Part shown: in pieces, positions 1-6,766 of the stretch
Position numbering within the stretch: position 1 is the first letter of the stretch
Layout: each line of letters starts with the position of its first letter
DNA from: VRUE01 sp963745915
GTDB lineage: Bacteria; Actinomycetota; Thermoleophilia; Solirubrobacterales; 70-9
Assembly: GCA_963745915.1 (NCBI GenBank)
Contig: CAVUZA010000002.1
Span: forward strand, 310,001-374,000
DNA length: 64,000 nt
Direction: 5' to 3'
Program-made: the position numbers and the translations under genes
Notes under the pieces: generated by a model
What the model was told of the DNA's origin: nothing
What the model saw: only the letters and a program-made list of their open reading frames with translations
Databases searched by the model: none

Positions 1-106
1 CCCGCTCCTCGCTGACCCGCACCCACTCCAGGGCCTGGGCAGCGGACTCCCGCAACTCCTCTCGAGCTGCGCCAAGAGCCCTCAAATTCGCGGCCGGCTC
101 ACCCAT
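1..106 (-). CDS. Partial hypothetical protein (N-terminal 35 codons only)
   Basis: An open frame on the minus strand starts at an ATG (104-106) and runs off the window edge without a stop. The visible part begins MGEPAANLRALGAAREE and looks amphipathic and alpha-helical, rich in Ala, Glu and Arg. No clear Shine-Dalgarno sequence precedes it. I do not recognise the family; the short length makes this tentative. It lies downstream of the acyl-CoA synthetase gene on the same strand, separated from it by the structured family C element. Confidence 0.4.
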   Translation of the reverse strand, partial: MGEPAANLRALGAAREELRESAAQALEWVRVSEER

Positions 107-190
107 CCCGCGCAACCTACTACCCGCACCGGAAGCTCCACCAACCTGCGACCGGCAACCCCGCAAATAGGGAACTTTGAGCGCCGTCAT

Positions 191-307
191 GAGCCCGTCC
201 CAATAGGGGGCGGAACGTCTTGTACTTTTTCGCGAGCGCACCACCGGGCGCCAGCCCATCCCCGCCCCTCGAAAAAGTTAAGTGGAGCCCCCTATCGGGA
301 CGGGCTC
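191..307. repeat. Structured palindromic element, family C copy 1
   Basis: Outer arms 191-211 and 287-307 pair over 21 positions with one mismatch (202/296). An inner 9-bp stem pairs 224-232 with 270-278. Between the two stems is an asymmetric internal loop: GGAACGTCTTGT on the left and TAAGTGGA on the right. A second copy at 27096-27206 has the same internal loop but different stem sequences that still pair, which indicates selection on structure. The right arm overlaps the stop codon of the acyl-CoA synthetase gene. Whether it works as RNA (3' UTR or terminator) or as a mobile palindromic DNA repeat cannot be told from the sequence. Confidence 0.75.
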
Positions 308-1941
308 CCCGCCTCCCGCTCAACCAGCTCCCTCTTCAGCACCTTCCCGGTCGCATTCCGCGGCAGCTCGTCGAGAAACTCGATCTCGCGCGGCGTCTTG
401 TAGCCGGCGAGGTTGGCCTTGACGTGCTCCTTCAGCTCCTGCTCGGACGCCGCCTCCTCGCCGACCACGACGAAGGCCTTGAGCCGCTGGCCATACTCCT
501 CGTCCTCGATCCCGATCACCGCCACCTCGACCACAGCGGCGTGGTCGGCGAGCAGGTCCTCGACCTCGCGCGGGAAGACGTTCTCGCCGCCGGAGACGAT
601 CATCTCGTCGTCGCGACCGTCGATGAAGAGGCGGCCGTCGGCGTCGAAGTGGCCGACGTCGCCGCTGCAGAGCAGGCCGTCGATCGCCTCCTTATTGCCG
701 CCGCCGGTGTAGCCCTCGAAGGACATCTCGTTGCCGACGAAGATCCGCCCGACCTCGCCCGGCGCCACCTGGGCGCCGCCCTCGTCGTAGAGGCGGACGA
801 CGGTGCCCCGCGGCGGCCGCCCGGCGGTGCCCGGCGCGGCGCGCAGGTCCTCCGGGGTGGCGACCGTCGCGTAGGCGACCTCGGTCGAGCCGTAGAGGTT
901 GTAGATCGTGTCGCCGAAGGTGTCCATCCACTCGATCGCCAGCTCGCCGGGCAGGGCCGAGCCCGAGGTCGAGGTAATCCGCAGCGAGGAGAGGTCGTAG
1001 GCCTCGAGCGTCTCGCGCGGCAGGCTGAGGATGCGCTGCAGCATCACCGGCACGACGCCGAGCACCTCGGCGCGGTGCTCCTGCACGGCGGCCAGGGTCG
1101 CCTCGGGGTCGAAGCGCCGGCGCAGGACCATGGTCGAGGCGGTCGGCAGGCTGATCACGAAGTGGAAGAAGCCCCAGGAGTGGAAGAGCGGCGCGGCGAC
1201 CATCATCGTCTCCCGCGAGCGGTAGGGGATCCTGTCGATCAGCGCCGCCATCGCCATCAGCCCGTCGGGGCTGGAGCGCTGGGCGCCCTTCGGCGTCCCG
1301 GTCGTGCCCGAGGTGAGGATCACGAAGCGGGCTTTGTCGGGCGGCGGCTTCAGGTTCGCTTCCTCGCCGGCGACGATCAGCGACTCGAGCGTCTGCCCCG
1401 CGGGCTCGCCGTCGGCCCAGGCGACCACCCGCTCGATGCCGGCGTCGACGCCGTCGAGCAGGCCGGCGAACTCCTCGTCGTAGACCAGCGCCTTGGGGCC
1501 CTCGCGCCGCATCACGTCGACCAGCTGCGGGCCGGAGAACATCGTGTTCAGGTACAGGGCGCTGGCGCCTAGCTTGGCCGCCGCCAGGGTGGTCTCGATG
1601 AAGCCGCGGTGGTTGCGGCACATGACGCCGATCCCGTCGCCGGGCCCGATCCCCATCGCCGCGAAGGAGTGGGCGAGCGCGTTGGTGCGCCGGTGGACGC
1701 GCTCGAAGCTGAGCGAGCCGCGTTCGTCGATCAGCATCGTCGCCTGCGGGTGGTGCAGGGCGGCGGTGGCGACGCCGGTCGCCGGCGAGGCCCCCCAGCG
1801 GATGAAGGTGGTGGCGATCTTCGCCGCCGTGTCGGGACGCAGCAGCTCGAGGACGCCCGCCTCGCGCAGGACCTTGACCTCGAACGCTTTGTCCGAGGCC
1901 GCCTGGCGGATGCTCTTGCCGATCGAGCCGAGTGCGCCCAT
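292..1941 (-). CDS. AMP-dependent acyl-CoA synthetase (FadD-like)
   Basis: This 549-residue adenylate-forming enzyme would activate a fatty or other carboxylic acid to acyl-AMP and then acyl-CoA. The AMP-binding P-loop ILTSGTTGTPKGA is at about residues 208-220. The YGSTE motif (adenine and Mg site) is near 348, the hinge/C-terminal domain motif SGGENVFP near 460, and the catalytic lysine segment NATGKVLKREL lies near the C-terminus. Length is normal for the family. The start ATG lies 13 bp downstream of the ispF stop, so the two may be co-transcribed. Substrate chain length cannot be inferred. The stop codon falls inside a structured repeat. Confidence 0.9.
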   Translation of the reverse strand: MGALGSIGKSIRQAASDKAFEVKVLREAGVLELLRPDTAAKIATTFIRWGASPATGVATAALHHPQATMLIDERGSLSFERVHRRTNALAHSFAAMGIGPGDGIGVMCRNHRGFIETTLAAAKLGASALYLNTMFSGPQLVDVMRREGPKALVYDEEFAGLLDGVDAGIERVVAWADGEPAGQTLESLIVAGEEANLKPPPDKARFVILTSGTTGTPKGAQRSSPDGLMAMAALIDRIPYRSRETMMVAAPLFHSWGFFHFVISLPTASTMVLRRRFDPEATLAAVQEHRAEVLGVVPVMLQRILSLPRETLEAYDLSSLRITSTSGSALPGELAIEWMDTFGDTIYNLYGSTEVAYATVATPEDLRAAPGTAGRPPRGTVVRLYDEGGAQVAPGEVGRIFVGNEMSFEGYTGGGNKEAIDGLLCSGDVGHFDADGRLFIDGRDDEMIVSGGENVFPREVEDLLADHAAVVEVAVIGIEDEEYGQRLKAFVVVGEEAASEQELKEHVKANLAGYKTPREIEFLDELPRNATGKVLKRELVEREAGSPSR

Positions 1942-1954
1942 GGACTGCGGAACC

Positions 1955-2410
1955 CTAGTCGCTATCGACCGTTGCCACGGCGATGCAGGCGATTCCCTCG
2001 CCGCGGCCGATCCAGCCCATGCCCTCGTTGGTCGTCGCCTTGACGTTGACCCGGGCCGAGGTGACCTCGGACAGGATCCGCTCCATCTCCGCCCGCAGCG
2101 GCCCGATCCGCGGTCGCTCGCAGATCAGGGTCGCGTCGACGTTGACGATCCGCCCCGGCACGGTGCCGACCACGGTGCGCAGCAGGTCGATCGAGTCGGC
2201 GCCCTGCCAGCGATCCTCGTCGTCGGGGAAGAGGGTGCCGATGTCGCCCATCCCGGCGGCGCCGAGCAGGGCGTCGATCACCGCGTGGGTGAGCACGTCG
2301 GCGTCGGAGTGCCCGTCGAGGCCGAGCTCGTGCTCGATCTCGACCCCGCCCAGCACCAGGCGGCGCCCGGCGGCGAAGCGGTGGCTGTCGTAGCCGATGC
2401 CGGCACTCAT
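1955..2410 (-). CDS. ispF: 2-C-methyl-D-erythritol 2,4-cyclodiphosphate synthase
   Basis: IspF converts CDP-methylerythritol 2-phosphate to the cyclic diphosphate in the MEP isoprenoid pathway; it acts in the cytosol as a trimer. The 151-residue protein has the N-terminal GYDSHRF motif with the zinc ligands Asp and His, the GLDGHSDADVLTHA motif carrying the third His, the MGDIGTLFPDDE loop and the C-terminal ATTNEGMGWIGRGEGIA segment. The start ATG overlaps the hisK-type gene stop as ATGA (2407-2410), so the two are translationally coupled. The pathway partner ispD lies 1.8 kb upstream, separated by the phosphatase gene and an oppositely oriented DUF389 gene. Confidence 0.96.
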   Translation of the reverse strand: MSAGIGYDSHRFAAGRRLVLGGVEIEHELGLDGHSDADVLTHAVIDALLGAAGMGDIGTLFPDDEDRWQGADSIDLLRTVVGTVPGRIVNVDATLICERPRIGPLRAEMERILSEVTSARVNVKATTNEGMGWIGRGEGIACIAVATVDSD

Positions 2411-3258
2411 CGCCCGCCATCCTCGCGCAGCGCGGCGCCGAGCGGCTCCAGCCGCCGGCGGCGGCCCTCGAAGACGCAGATCTCCGCCACCTCGATCGCC
2501 CCCAGCAGCTCCTCCGCCTCGCGGTAGGCGAAGCCGACCTGCTCGGGCAGGTGGGCGTCGGAGGAGAGGGCGAAGGCGGCGCCGGCTTCGGCGCACATCT
2601 CGGCGAAGGCGGGCGCCGGGTAGAGCTCGCCGACCGGCTTGCGCAGCCCCGCGGTCGAGAGCTCGACCGCGATCCCGGTCTCGGCGATCGCCTCGACCGC
2701 CGGCTCGTAGTAGAAGCGCGGGTCGCGCTCCGGGGCCGGCCGGCCGCCGCCCCAGACCTTGACCAGGTCGGGGTGGGCGAGGATGTCGAAGAGGCCCGAG
2801 CGGGCGCACTCGGCGAGCGCCTCGAAGTAGCGGCCCCAGACCTCGTCGGGGTCGCCGCTGCGCTCCCAGACGTCCCAGCCGGGGTGGTCGACGGCGCGCT
2901 CGCCGATGAAGTGGACCGAGCCGACCACGTAGTCGAAGGGCCGCGACTCGAGCAGCGCCGCGGTGCGGTCCTCGGCGCCGGGGACGAAGTCGCACTCGAC
3001 CCCGAGCCGCAGCGGCGTCGTGCGCACGAAGTCGCAGTAGGCGTCGAGGTCGTCGCGCGCCTGCTCCTCCCAGAACGGGTGGCGCCAGAGGTCCAGCGCC
3101 TGGGTGAAGCGGTAGACGTGCTCGGAGACGCCGAGCTCCTCGATCCCGGCCTCGCCGGCGGCGGCCAGGTAGCGCTCGACGTTGGCGGTGGTGAAGTAGC
3201 GCTCGGGCGGCGTCTCGGGCTCGTCCGGGCGCAGGTGCAGGTGGTAGTCGGTCAGCAT
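2407..3258 (-). CDS. PHP-domain phosphatase, histidinol-phosphatase type
   Basis: The 283-residue protein is a PHP-superfamily phosphoesterase of the HisK/HisJ type, expected to hydrolyse histidinol phosphate in histidine biosynthesis. Metal-binding motifs are visible in order: DYHLHLRPDE at the N-terminus, SEHVYRF near residue 45, GSVHFI near 113, LAHPDLVK near 160 and SSDAHLPEQVG near 232. No other histidine genes are in the window, so the substrate is inferred only from family resemblance. It overlaps ispF by 4 bp. Its start is 46 bp from the divergent DUF389 gene. Confidence 0.8.
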   Translation of the reverse strand: MLTDYHLHLRPDEPETPPERYFTTANVERYLAAAGEAGIEELGVSEHVYRFTQALDLWRHPFWEEQARDDLDAYCDFVRTTPLRLGVECDFVPGAEDRTAALLESRPFDYVVGSVHFIGERAVDHPGWDVWERSGDPDEVWGRYFEALAECARSGLFDILAHPDLVKVWGGGRPAPERDPRFYYEPAVEAIAETGIAVELSTAGLRKPVGELYPAPAFAEMCAEAGAAFALSSDAHLPEQVGFAYREAEELLGAIEVAEICVFEGRRRRLEPLGAALREDGGR

Positions 3259-3304
3259 CCGGCAGACGAGACTAGGCGACCAGCGGCGCGGGTACGCTGC
3301 CGCC

Positions 3305-4282
3305 GTGGTTCACCTGCGGATCGTCGTGCCGGCGCCGAAGTCCGAGAGCGTGGTCGAGCTGCTCGAAGCGAGCCCCGCCGTCTCCAGCCTGGCGCGGATC
3401 GAGGGCGCCTCGCGCAAGCCGCGCGGCGACCTCGTCCTCTGCGACCTCGCCCGCGAGGACGCCAGCGTCGTGATCGACGACCTGCGCGGGCTCGGCGTCC
3501 CCGAGCAGGGCTCGATCTCGATCGAAGAGATCGACTCGCAGCTCTCGACCGCGGCCGAGGCCGCCGAGCGGGCGGTGCGCGGCTCGGCCGGCGACGCCGT
3601 CGTCTGGGAGGAGGTCGAGGCGCGCACCTCCGAGAGCACCGAGCTCAACGCCAACTTCCTCGCCTTCATCGTCCTCGCCTGCCTGATCGCCTCGGTCGGG
3701 ATCATGATCGGCCAGCCGATCCTGATCGTCGGCGCGATGGTCGTCGGCCCCGAGTTCGGCCCGCTGGCCGGCGTCTGCGTCGCCCTGGTCGAGCGCCGCC
3801 GCGAGCTCGCCGCCCGCTCGCTGACCGCGCTCGCGGTCGGCTTCCCGATCGCGATCGCCGCCGCCTTCCTCTTCAGCCTGGCGGCCAAGGCGACCGGCCT
3901 GGTCGAGGAGCACTTCGTGCTCGGCGAACACCCGCTGACCGCCTTCATCTCCGAACCGAGCGCCTTCTCCTTCATCGTCGCCCTGGTCGCCGGCACCGCC
4001 GGCGTGCTCTCGCTGACCTCGGCCAAGTCGGGCGCCCTGGTCGGCGTGCTGATCTCGGTGACGACGATCCCGGCCGCCGCCGCGATCGGGGTCGCCGCCG
4101 CCTTCGCCGACTGGCCCGACGTCTGGGGCGCGGTCGCTCAGCTGGCGATCAACCTGACCGCGATCGTGCTCGCCGGTGTGGTCACGCTCTCGGTCCAGCG
4201 CCGCGTCTTCAACCGCCGCCGCGCGGCCCACCGGCGCGACCGGCGAGCAGCGCCTCCGCCAGGCGCAGGTCGAGCGGCGTAG
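3305..4282 (+). CDS. DUF389 family integral membrane protein
   Basis: The 325-residue protein starts at GTG. An N-terminal soluble part of about 115 residues is followed by at least five hydrophobic segments (about 118-140, 143-160, 176-195, 222-245 and 255-275, then 290-305). The conserved DUF389 feature IGQPILIVGAMVVGPEFGPLAG sits at the second segment. Function of the family is unknown; transport is suspected. The C-terminal tail is Arg/Pro-rich and its last 74 bases overlap the 3' end of ispD on the opposite strand, so the tail may be only loosely constrained. It is transcribed against its neighbours and alone. Confidence 0.85.
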   Translation: MVHLRIVVPAPKSESVVELLEASPAVSSLARIEGASRKPRGDLVLCDLAREDASVVIDDLRGLGVPEQGSISIEEIDSQLSTAAEAAERAVRGSAGDAVVWEEVEARTSESTELNANFLAFIVLACLIASVGIMIGQPILIVGAMVVGPEFGPLAGVCVALVERRRELAARSLTALAVGFPIAIAAAFLFSLAAKATGLVEEHFVLGEHPLTAFISEPSAFSFIVALVAGTAGVLSLTSAKSGALVGVLISVTTIPAAAAIGVAAAFADWPDVWGAVAQLAINLTAIVLAGVVTLSVQRRVFNRRRAAHRRDRRAAPPPGAGRAA

Positions 4283-4934
4283 TCACCTTCAGGTTGCCGG
4301 CCGGCGCCGGGTGGATCAGCACCGTCCCCCCCGCCGCCTCGACCAGCGAGGCCTCGTCGGTCGCCGCGGCCAGCCGCTCCGGCCCGACCTCGAGCGCCGC
4401 CCGCAGCGCCGCGGCCCGGAAGACCTGCGGCGTCTGCGCCGCCCAGAGCATCGAGCGATCGAGCGTCTCCGCAATCCGCCCCGGGTGCAACGCGTTTGCG
4501 GCCGTATAGCCCGCAAACGCGTTGCACCCCGAGTCGGTGGGGCCGGTGACGCGCTTGATCGTGTCGGTGACCGGGGCGGCGGCGATCGCTCCCGCCGCCT
4601 CCTCGCTCGCCAGCAGGGTGGCGATCACGGCCTCGACCAGCTCGGCGCTGACCAGCGGCCGGGCCGCGTCGTGGATCGCGACCAGCTCGGTCTCGACCGC
4701 GGCGAGGGCGTTGGCGACCGACTCGGCCCGGGTGGCGCCGCCGTCGACCGCGGTCACCTCGTCGCCGAGGCCGTGCGCGTGGCCGGGCGGGCAGGCGACG
4801 ACCACCGCCCCCACCGAGGGGGCGTCCCGCAACGCCGCCAGCGACCACTCGACCAGCGGCCGCCCGGCGAGCGGCACGAAGGCCTTCGGGCCGCCGGCTC
4901 CGAGCCTCTGCCCGGAGCCGGCGGCCGCGACCAC
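4209..4934 (-). CDS. ispD: 2-C-methyl-D-erythritol 4-phosphate cytidylyltransferase, with an internal palindromic insertion
   Basis: IspD transfers CMP from CTP to methylerythritol 4-phosphate in the MEP pathway. The CTP-binding motif VAAAGSGQRLG is at the extreme N-terminus, followed by GGATRAESVANAL, IHDAARPLVS, APVTDTIKRV and LWAAQTPQVFR, all family hallmarks. The start is taken as GTG at 4934, 23 bp after the carD stop; no ATG is available and no good Shine-Dalgarno is seen. The predicted length of 241 residues exceeds the usual about 230 because extra residues GPTDSGCNAFAGYTAANALH lie between IKRV and GRIAETLDRS. That segment is encoded by a perfect 47-bp palindrome (4483-4529). The last 74 bp overlap the convergent DUF389 gene. 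Confidence 0.92.
   Translation of the reverse strand: MVAAAGSGQRLGAGGPKAFVPLAGRPLVEWSLAALRDAPSVGAVVVACPPGHAHGLGDEVTAVDGGATRAESVANALAAVETELVAIHDAARPLVSAELVEAVIATLLASEEAAGAIAAAPVTDTIKRVTGPTDSGCNAFAGYTAANALHPGRIAETLDRSMLWAAQTPQVFRAAALRAALEVGPERLAAATDEASLVEAAGGTVLIHPAPAGNLKVTTPLDLRLAEALLAGRAGGPRGGG
4483..4529. repeat. 47-bp palindrome inserted in frame in ispD (family D)
   Basis: Arms of 19 bp (4483-4501 and 4511-4529) are perfectly complementary around the 9-base loop CCGTATAGC. The arm begins GGGTGCAACGCGTTTGCGG. The element encodes extra residues in IspD between two conserved motifs where other IspD proteins have a short loop. The 11-mer AACGCGTTGCA recurs once at 7828-7838 in the drug exporter gene, but without a partner arm. 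Confidence 0.85.
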
Positions 4935-4956
4935 GGCCGTGACCGAAGCCGCTGAG

Positions 4957-5520
4957 CTACGCCGTGGCGGCGAAGCGCTCCTCCAGCAGCCCGTCGAGGT
5001 ACTCCTCCGCGCCCTCCTCGTCTTTGTCGAGCGCGTACATGAACTCCGAGGCGAGGATCTTCTTCGCCCGCGTGTACATCTGCTTCTCGCCGGTGGAGAG
5101 GCCCTTTTCCATCTCGCGGATGGCGAGGTTGCGGACGACCTCCGCCAGCTCGAACACGTCGCCCGTCTTGATCTTCTCGCGGTTGTACTTGAAGCGCCGG
5201 TTCCAGTTCTTCGGCATGTCCGACACGTCATCGGTGAGGACGTCGGTGACCTTCTTGATTTCTTCCTCGTCGATGACCCGCCGGAGACCGGCGACCCCCG
5301 CGTTCTCGCAGGGCACCATCACCGTGAGCTCGTTGTGGAGGATTTTGATCGTGAGGTATTCACGCTCCTCACCCATCAGCGCACGGGTCTCCTTCTTGAG
5401 CACGAGGCCAGCGCCGTGATGGGGGTAGACGACCTTGTCCCCCTCTTCGAAGTCGCAGACGTAGGGAACGTCCTCGGCCTCGAAGCCCGCCTCCATGACC
5501 TCTTCTGCTAGCTCGGAAAT
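4957..5520 (-). CDS. carD: CarD-family RNA polymerase-binding transcription regulator, probable ATT start
   Basis: CarD binds the RNA polymerase beta subunit and stabilises open complexes, notably at rRNA promoters. The N-terminal Tudor-like RNAP-interaction domain is seen as FEEGDKVVYPHHGAG followed by the basic helical DNA-binding part (MPKNWNRRFKYNREK). Two starts are possible. An ATG at 5496 has only a close AGAAGAGG before it. An ATT at 5520 lies exactly 7 bases after a strong AAAGGAG (5528-5534), giving a 187-residue protein beginning (M)SELAEEVMEAG. I prefer the ATT start. The gene lies between disA and ispD on the same strand, the usual actinobacterial order. Confidence 0.93.
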   Translation of the reverse strand: MSELAEEVMEAGFEAEDVPYVCDFEEGDKVVYPHHGAGLVLKKETRALMGEEREYLTIKILHNELTVMVPCENAGVAGLRRVIDEEEIKKVTDVLTDDVSDMPKNWNRRFKYNREKIKTGDVFELAEVVRNLAIREMEKGLSTGEKQMYTRAKKILASEFMYALDKDEEGAEEYLDGLLEERFAATA

Positions 5521-5527
5521 CGGACTG

Positions 5528-5534
5528 CTCCTTT
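5528..5534 (-). promoter_or_regulatory. Shine-Dalgarno sequence supporting an ATT start for carD
   Basis: On the minus strand AAAGGAG is followed by 7 bases and then ATT TCC GAG, in frame with carD. The nearest ATG is 31 bases away from this ribosome-binding site, far outside the usual spacing. ATT starts are rare and best known from infC, where they limit expression. Confidence 0.5.
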
Positions 5535-5560
5535 CTCTCGGTCGACGGCGCGGATCGCCG

Positions 5561-6676
5561 TCAGCTCTGTAGGTACCTGTCGACCAGGTCCACTTCCTGG
5601 AGCCTGCGCAGGGCCTCGCGGATGTCCTTGGCCCTTGCGGACCCGACACCGTCGACGGCCTCGAGGTCGGCGTCGGAGGCAGCGAGTACCTCCTCCAGCC
5701 CACCCAGCTCCTGGATGATCTTCTGGACGACAAGCTTGGGGATGCGCGGCACGCGGCCGAGCACGCGGTAGCCCCGCGGGGCGACCGGGAAGTCGAGGGT
5801 GTTGAGCTTGCGGTCGTAGCCGAGCAGCTCGGCCAGCCGACCGAAGTCGAGCACTTCCTCGTGCGGCATGCGGGCCAGCGCGTGCAGGACGGCGGCCAGG
5901 TTCTGCTCGGAGTCCTCGACGCTGTAGTCGCGGATCAGCGCGGTCTTGTCGGCGGCGACGCCGACCATCGTCTCCTCCAGCTGCATCTCGATCAGGCGGC
6001 CCTCGGTGCCGAGCTCGACGATGTAGCGCTCGACCTCGACCGCCATCCGGGTCACCAGCTCGGCCCGCTGCAGGACCGAGAGCGCGTCGTAGAGGACGGC
6101 GCCGCCCTCGAACTCGACCACGGTGAGGCGGTTGGAGACGCCCTCGAGGCGGGCGCGGTACTTGTCGAGCGTCGCCAGGCCCTGGTTGGCCTTGGCCAGC
6201 ACCGCGGGGATGTCCTGCAGGATGTACTTGGTCCCCTCGACGTAGAGCGAGACGACGTCGCGGCGCTGGGAGATCGCGATCACCAGCGCCTCGGTCTGTT
6301 TGGAGACGCGCTCCGCCGTGCGGTGGCGGGTGCCGGTCTCCGAGGAGAGGATCGTCGGGTCGGGCATCAGCTGCACGTTGGCCCAGACGATCTTGGTCGC
6401 CTCGGCGTTGAGCACGATCGCGCCGTCCATCTTCGCCACCTGGTAGAGCATCGCCGGCGTGTAGTCGATGTCGAGCTTGATCCCGCCGGAGAGCAGGTGG
6501 GAGATGTCGCCCGGGTCGCCGACCACGATCAGGCCGCCGGTGCTGGCGTGGACGATGTTGTCGATGCCCTCGCGCAGCGAGCCGCCCGGGGCAACGACGT
6601 CGAGGGCCCTCAGCAGTCGGGGATCTTGGCGTTCGGACAACTCATGGAGCTCATCCCCAGAAAGCGCTGACATCAC
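5561..6676 (-). CDS. disA: DNA integrity scanning diadenylate cyclase
   Basis: DisA makes cyclic di-AMP from two ATP and scans DNA for branched structures. The N-terminal DAC domain shows the catalytic DGA (about residues 84-86) and RHRTAE (about 117-122) motifs. A central helical linker follows, then a C-terminal helix-hairpin-helix region with LEAVDGVGSARAKDIREALRRL. At 371 residues it has the usual length. Translation can begin at GTG 6676 or the adjacent ATG 6673. It sits directly upstream of carD. radA, the usual upstream neighbour, is replaced by a drug exporter gene. The multidomain cell-wall hydrolase at 30.5 kb is a plausible physiological target of c-di-AMP signalling, but no direct link is visible. 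Confidence 0.96.
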   Translation of the reverse strand: MMSALSGDELHELSERQDPRLLRALDVVAPGGSLREGIDNIVHASTGGLIVVGDPGDISHLLSGGIKLDIDYTPAMLYQVAKMDGAIVLNAEATKIVWANVQLMPDPTILSSETGTRHRTAERVSKQTEALVIAISQRRDVVSLYVEGTKYILQDIPAVLAKANQGLATLDKYRARLEGVSNRLTVVEFEGGAVLYDALSVLQRAELVTRMAVEVERYIVELGTEGRLIEMQLEETMVGVAADKTALIRDYSVEDSEQNLAAVLHALARMPHEEVLDFGRLAELLGYDRKLNTLDFPVAPRGYRVLGRVPRIPKLVVQKIIQELGGLEEVLAASDADLEAVDGVGSARAKDIREALRRLQEVDLVDRYLQS

Positions 6677-6766
6677 CTAAGAGGATGCCAAAAACCGCTT
6701 TGGAATGCGGTGTGGGCATATCCGAGTGGACAGGTCGGAATGAGGAAAGTCAAGCGACCCGATCAC

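Noticed and set aside
6677..6766. Possible tRNA-like hairpins between disA and the exporter gene
   Set aside because: No cloverleaf, T-loop GTTCRA or anticodon arm can be formed.
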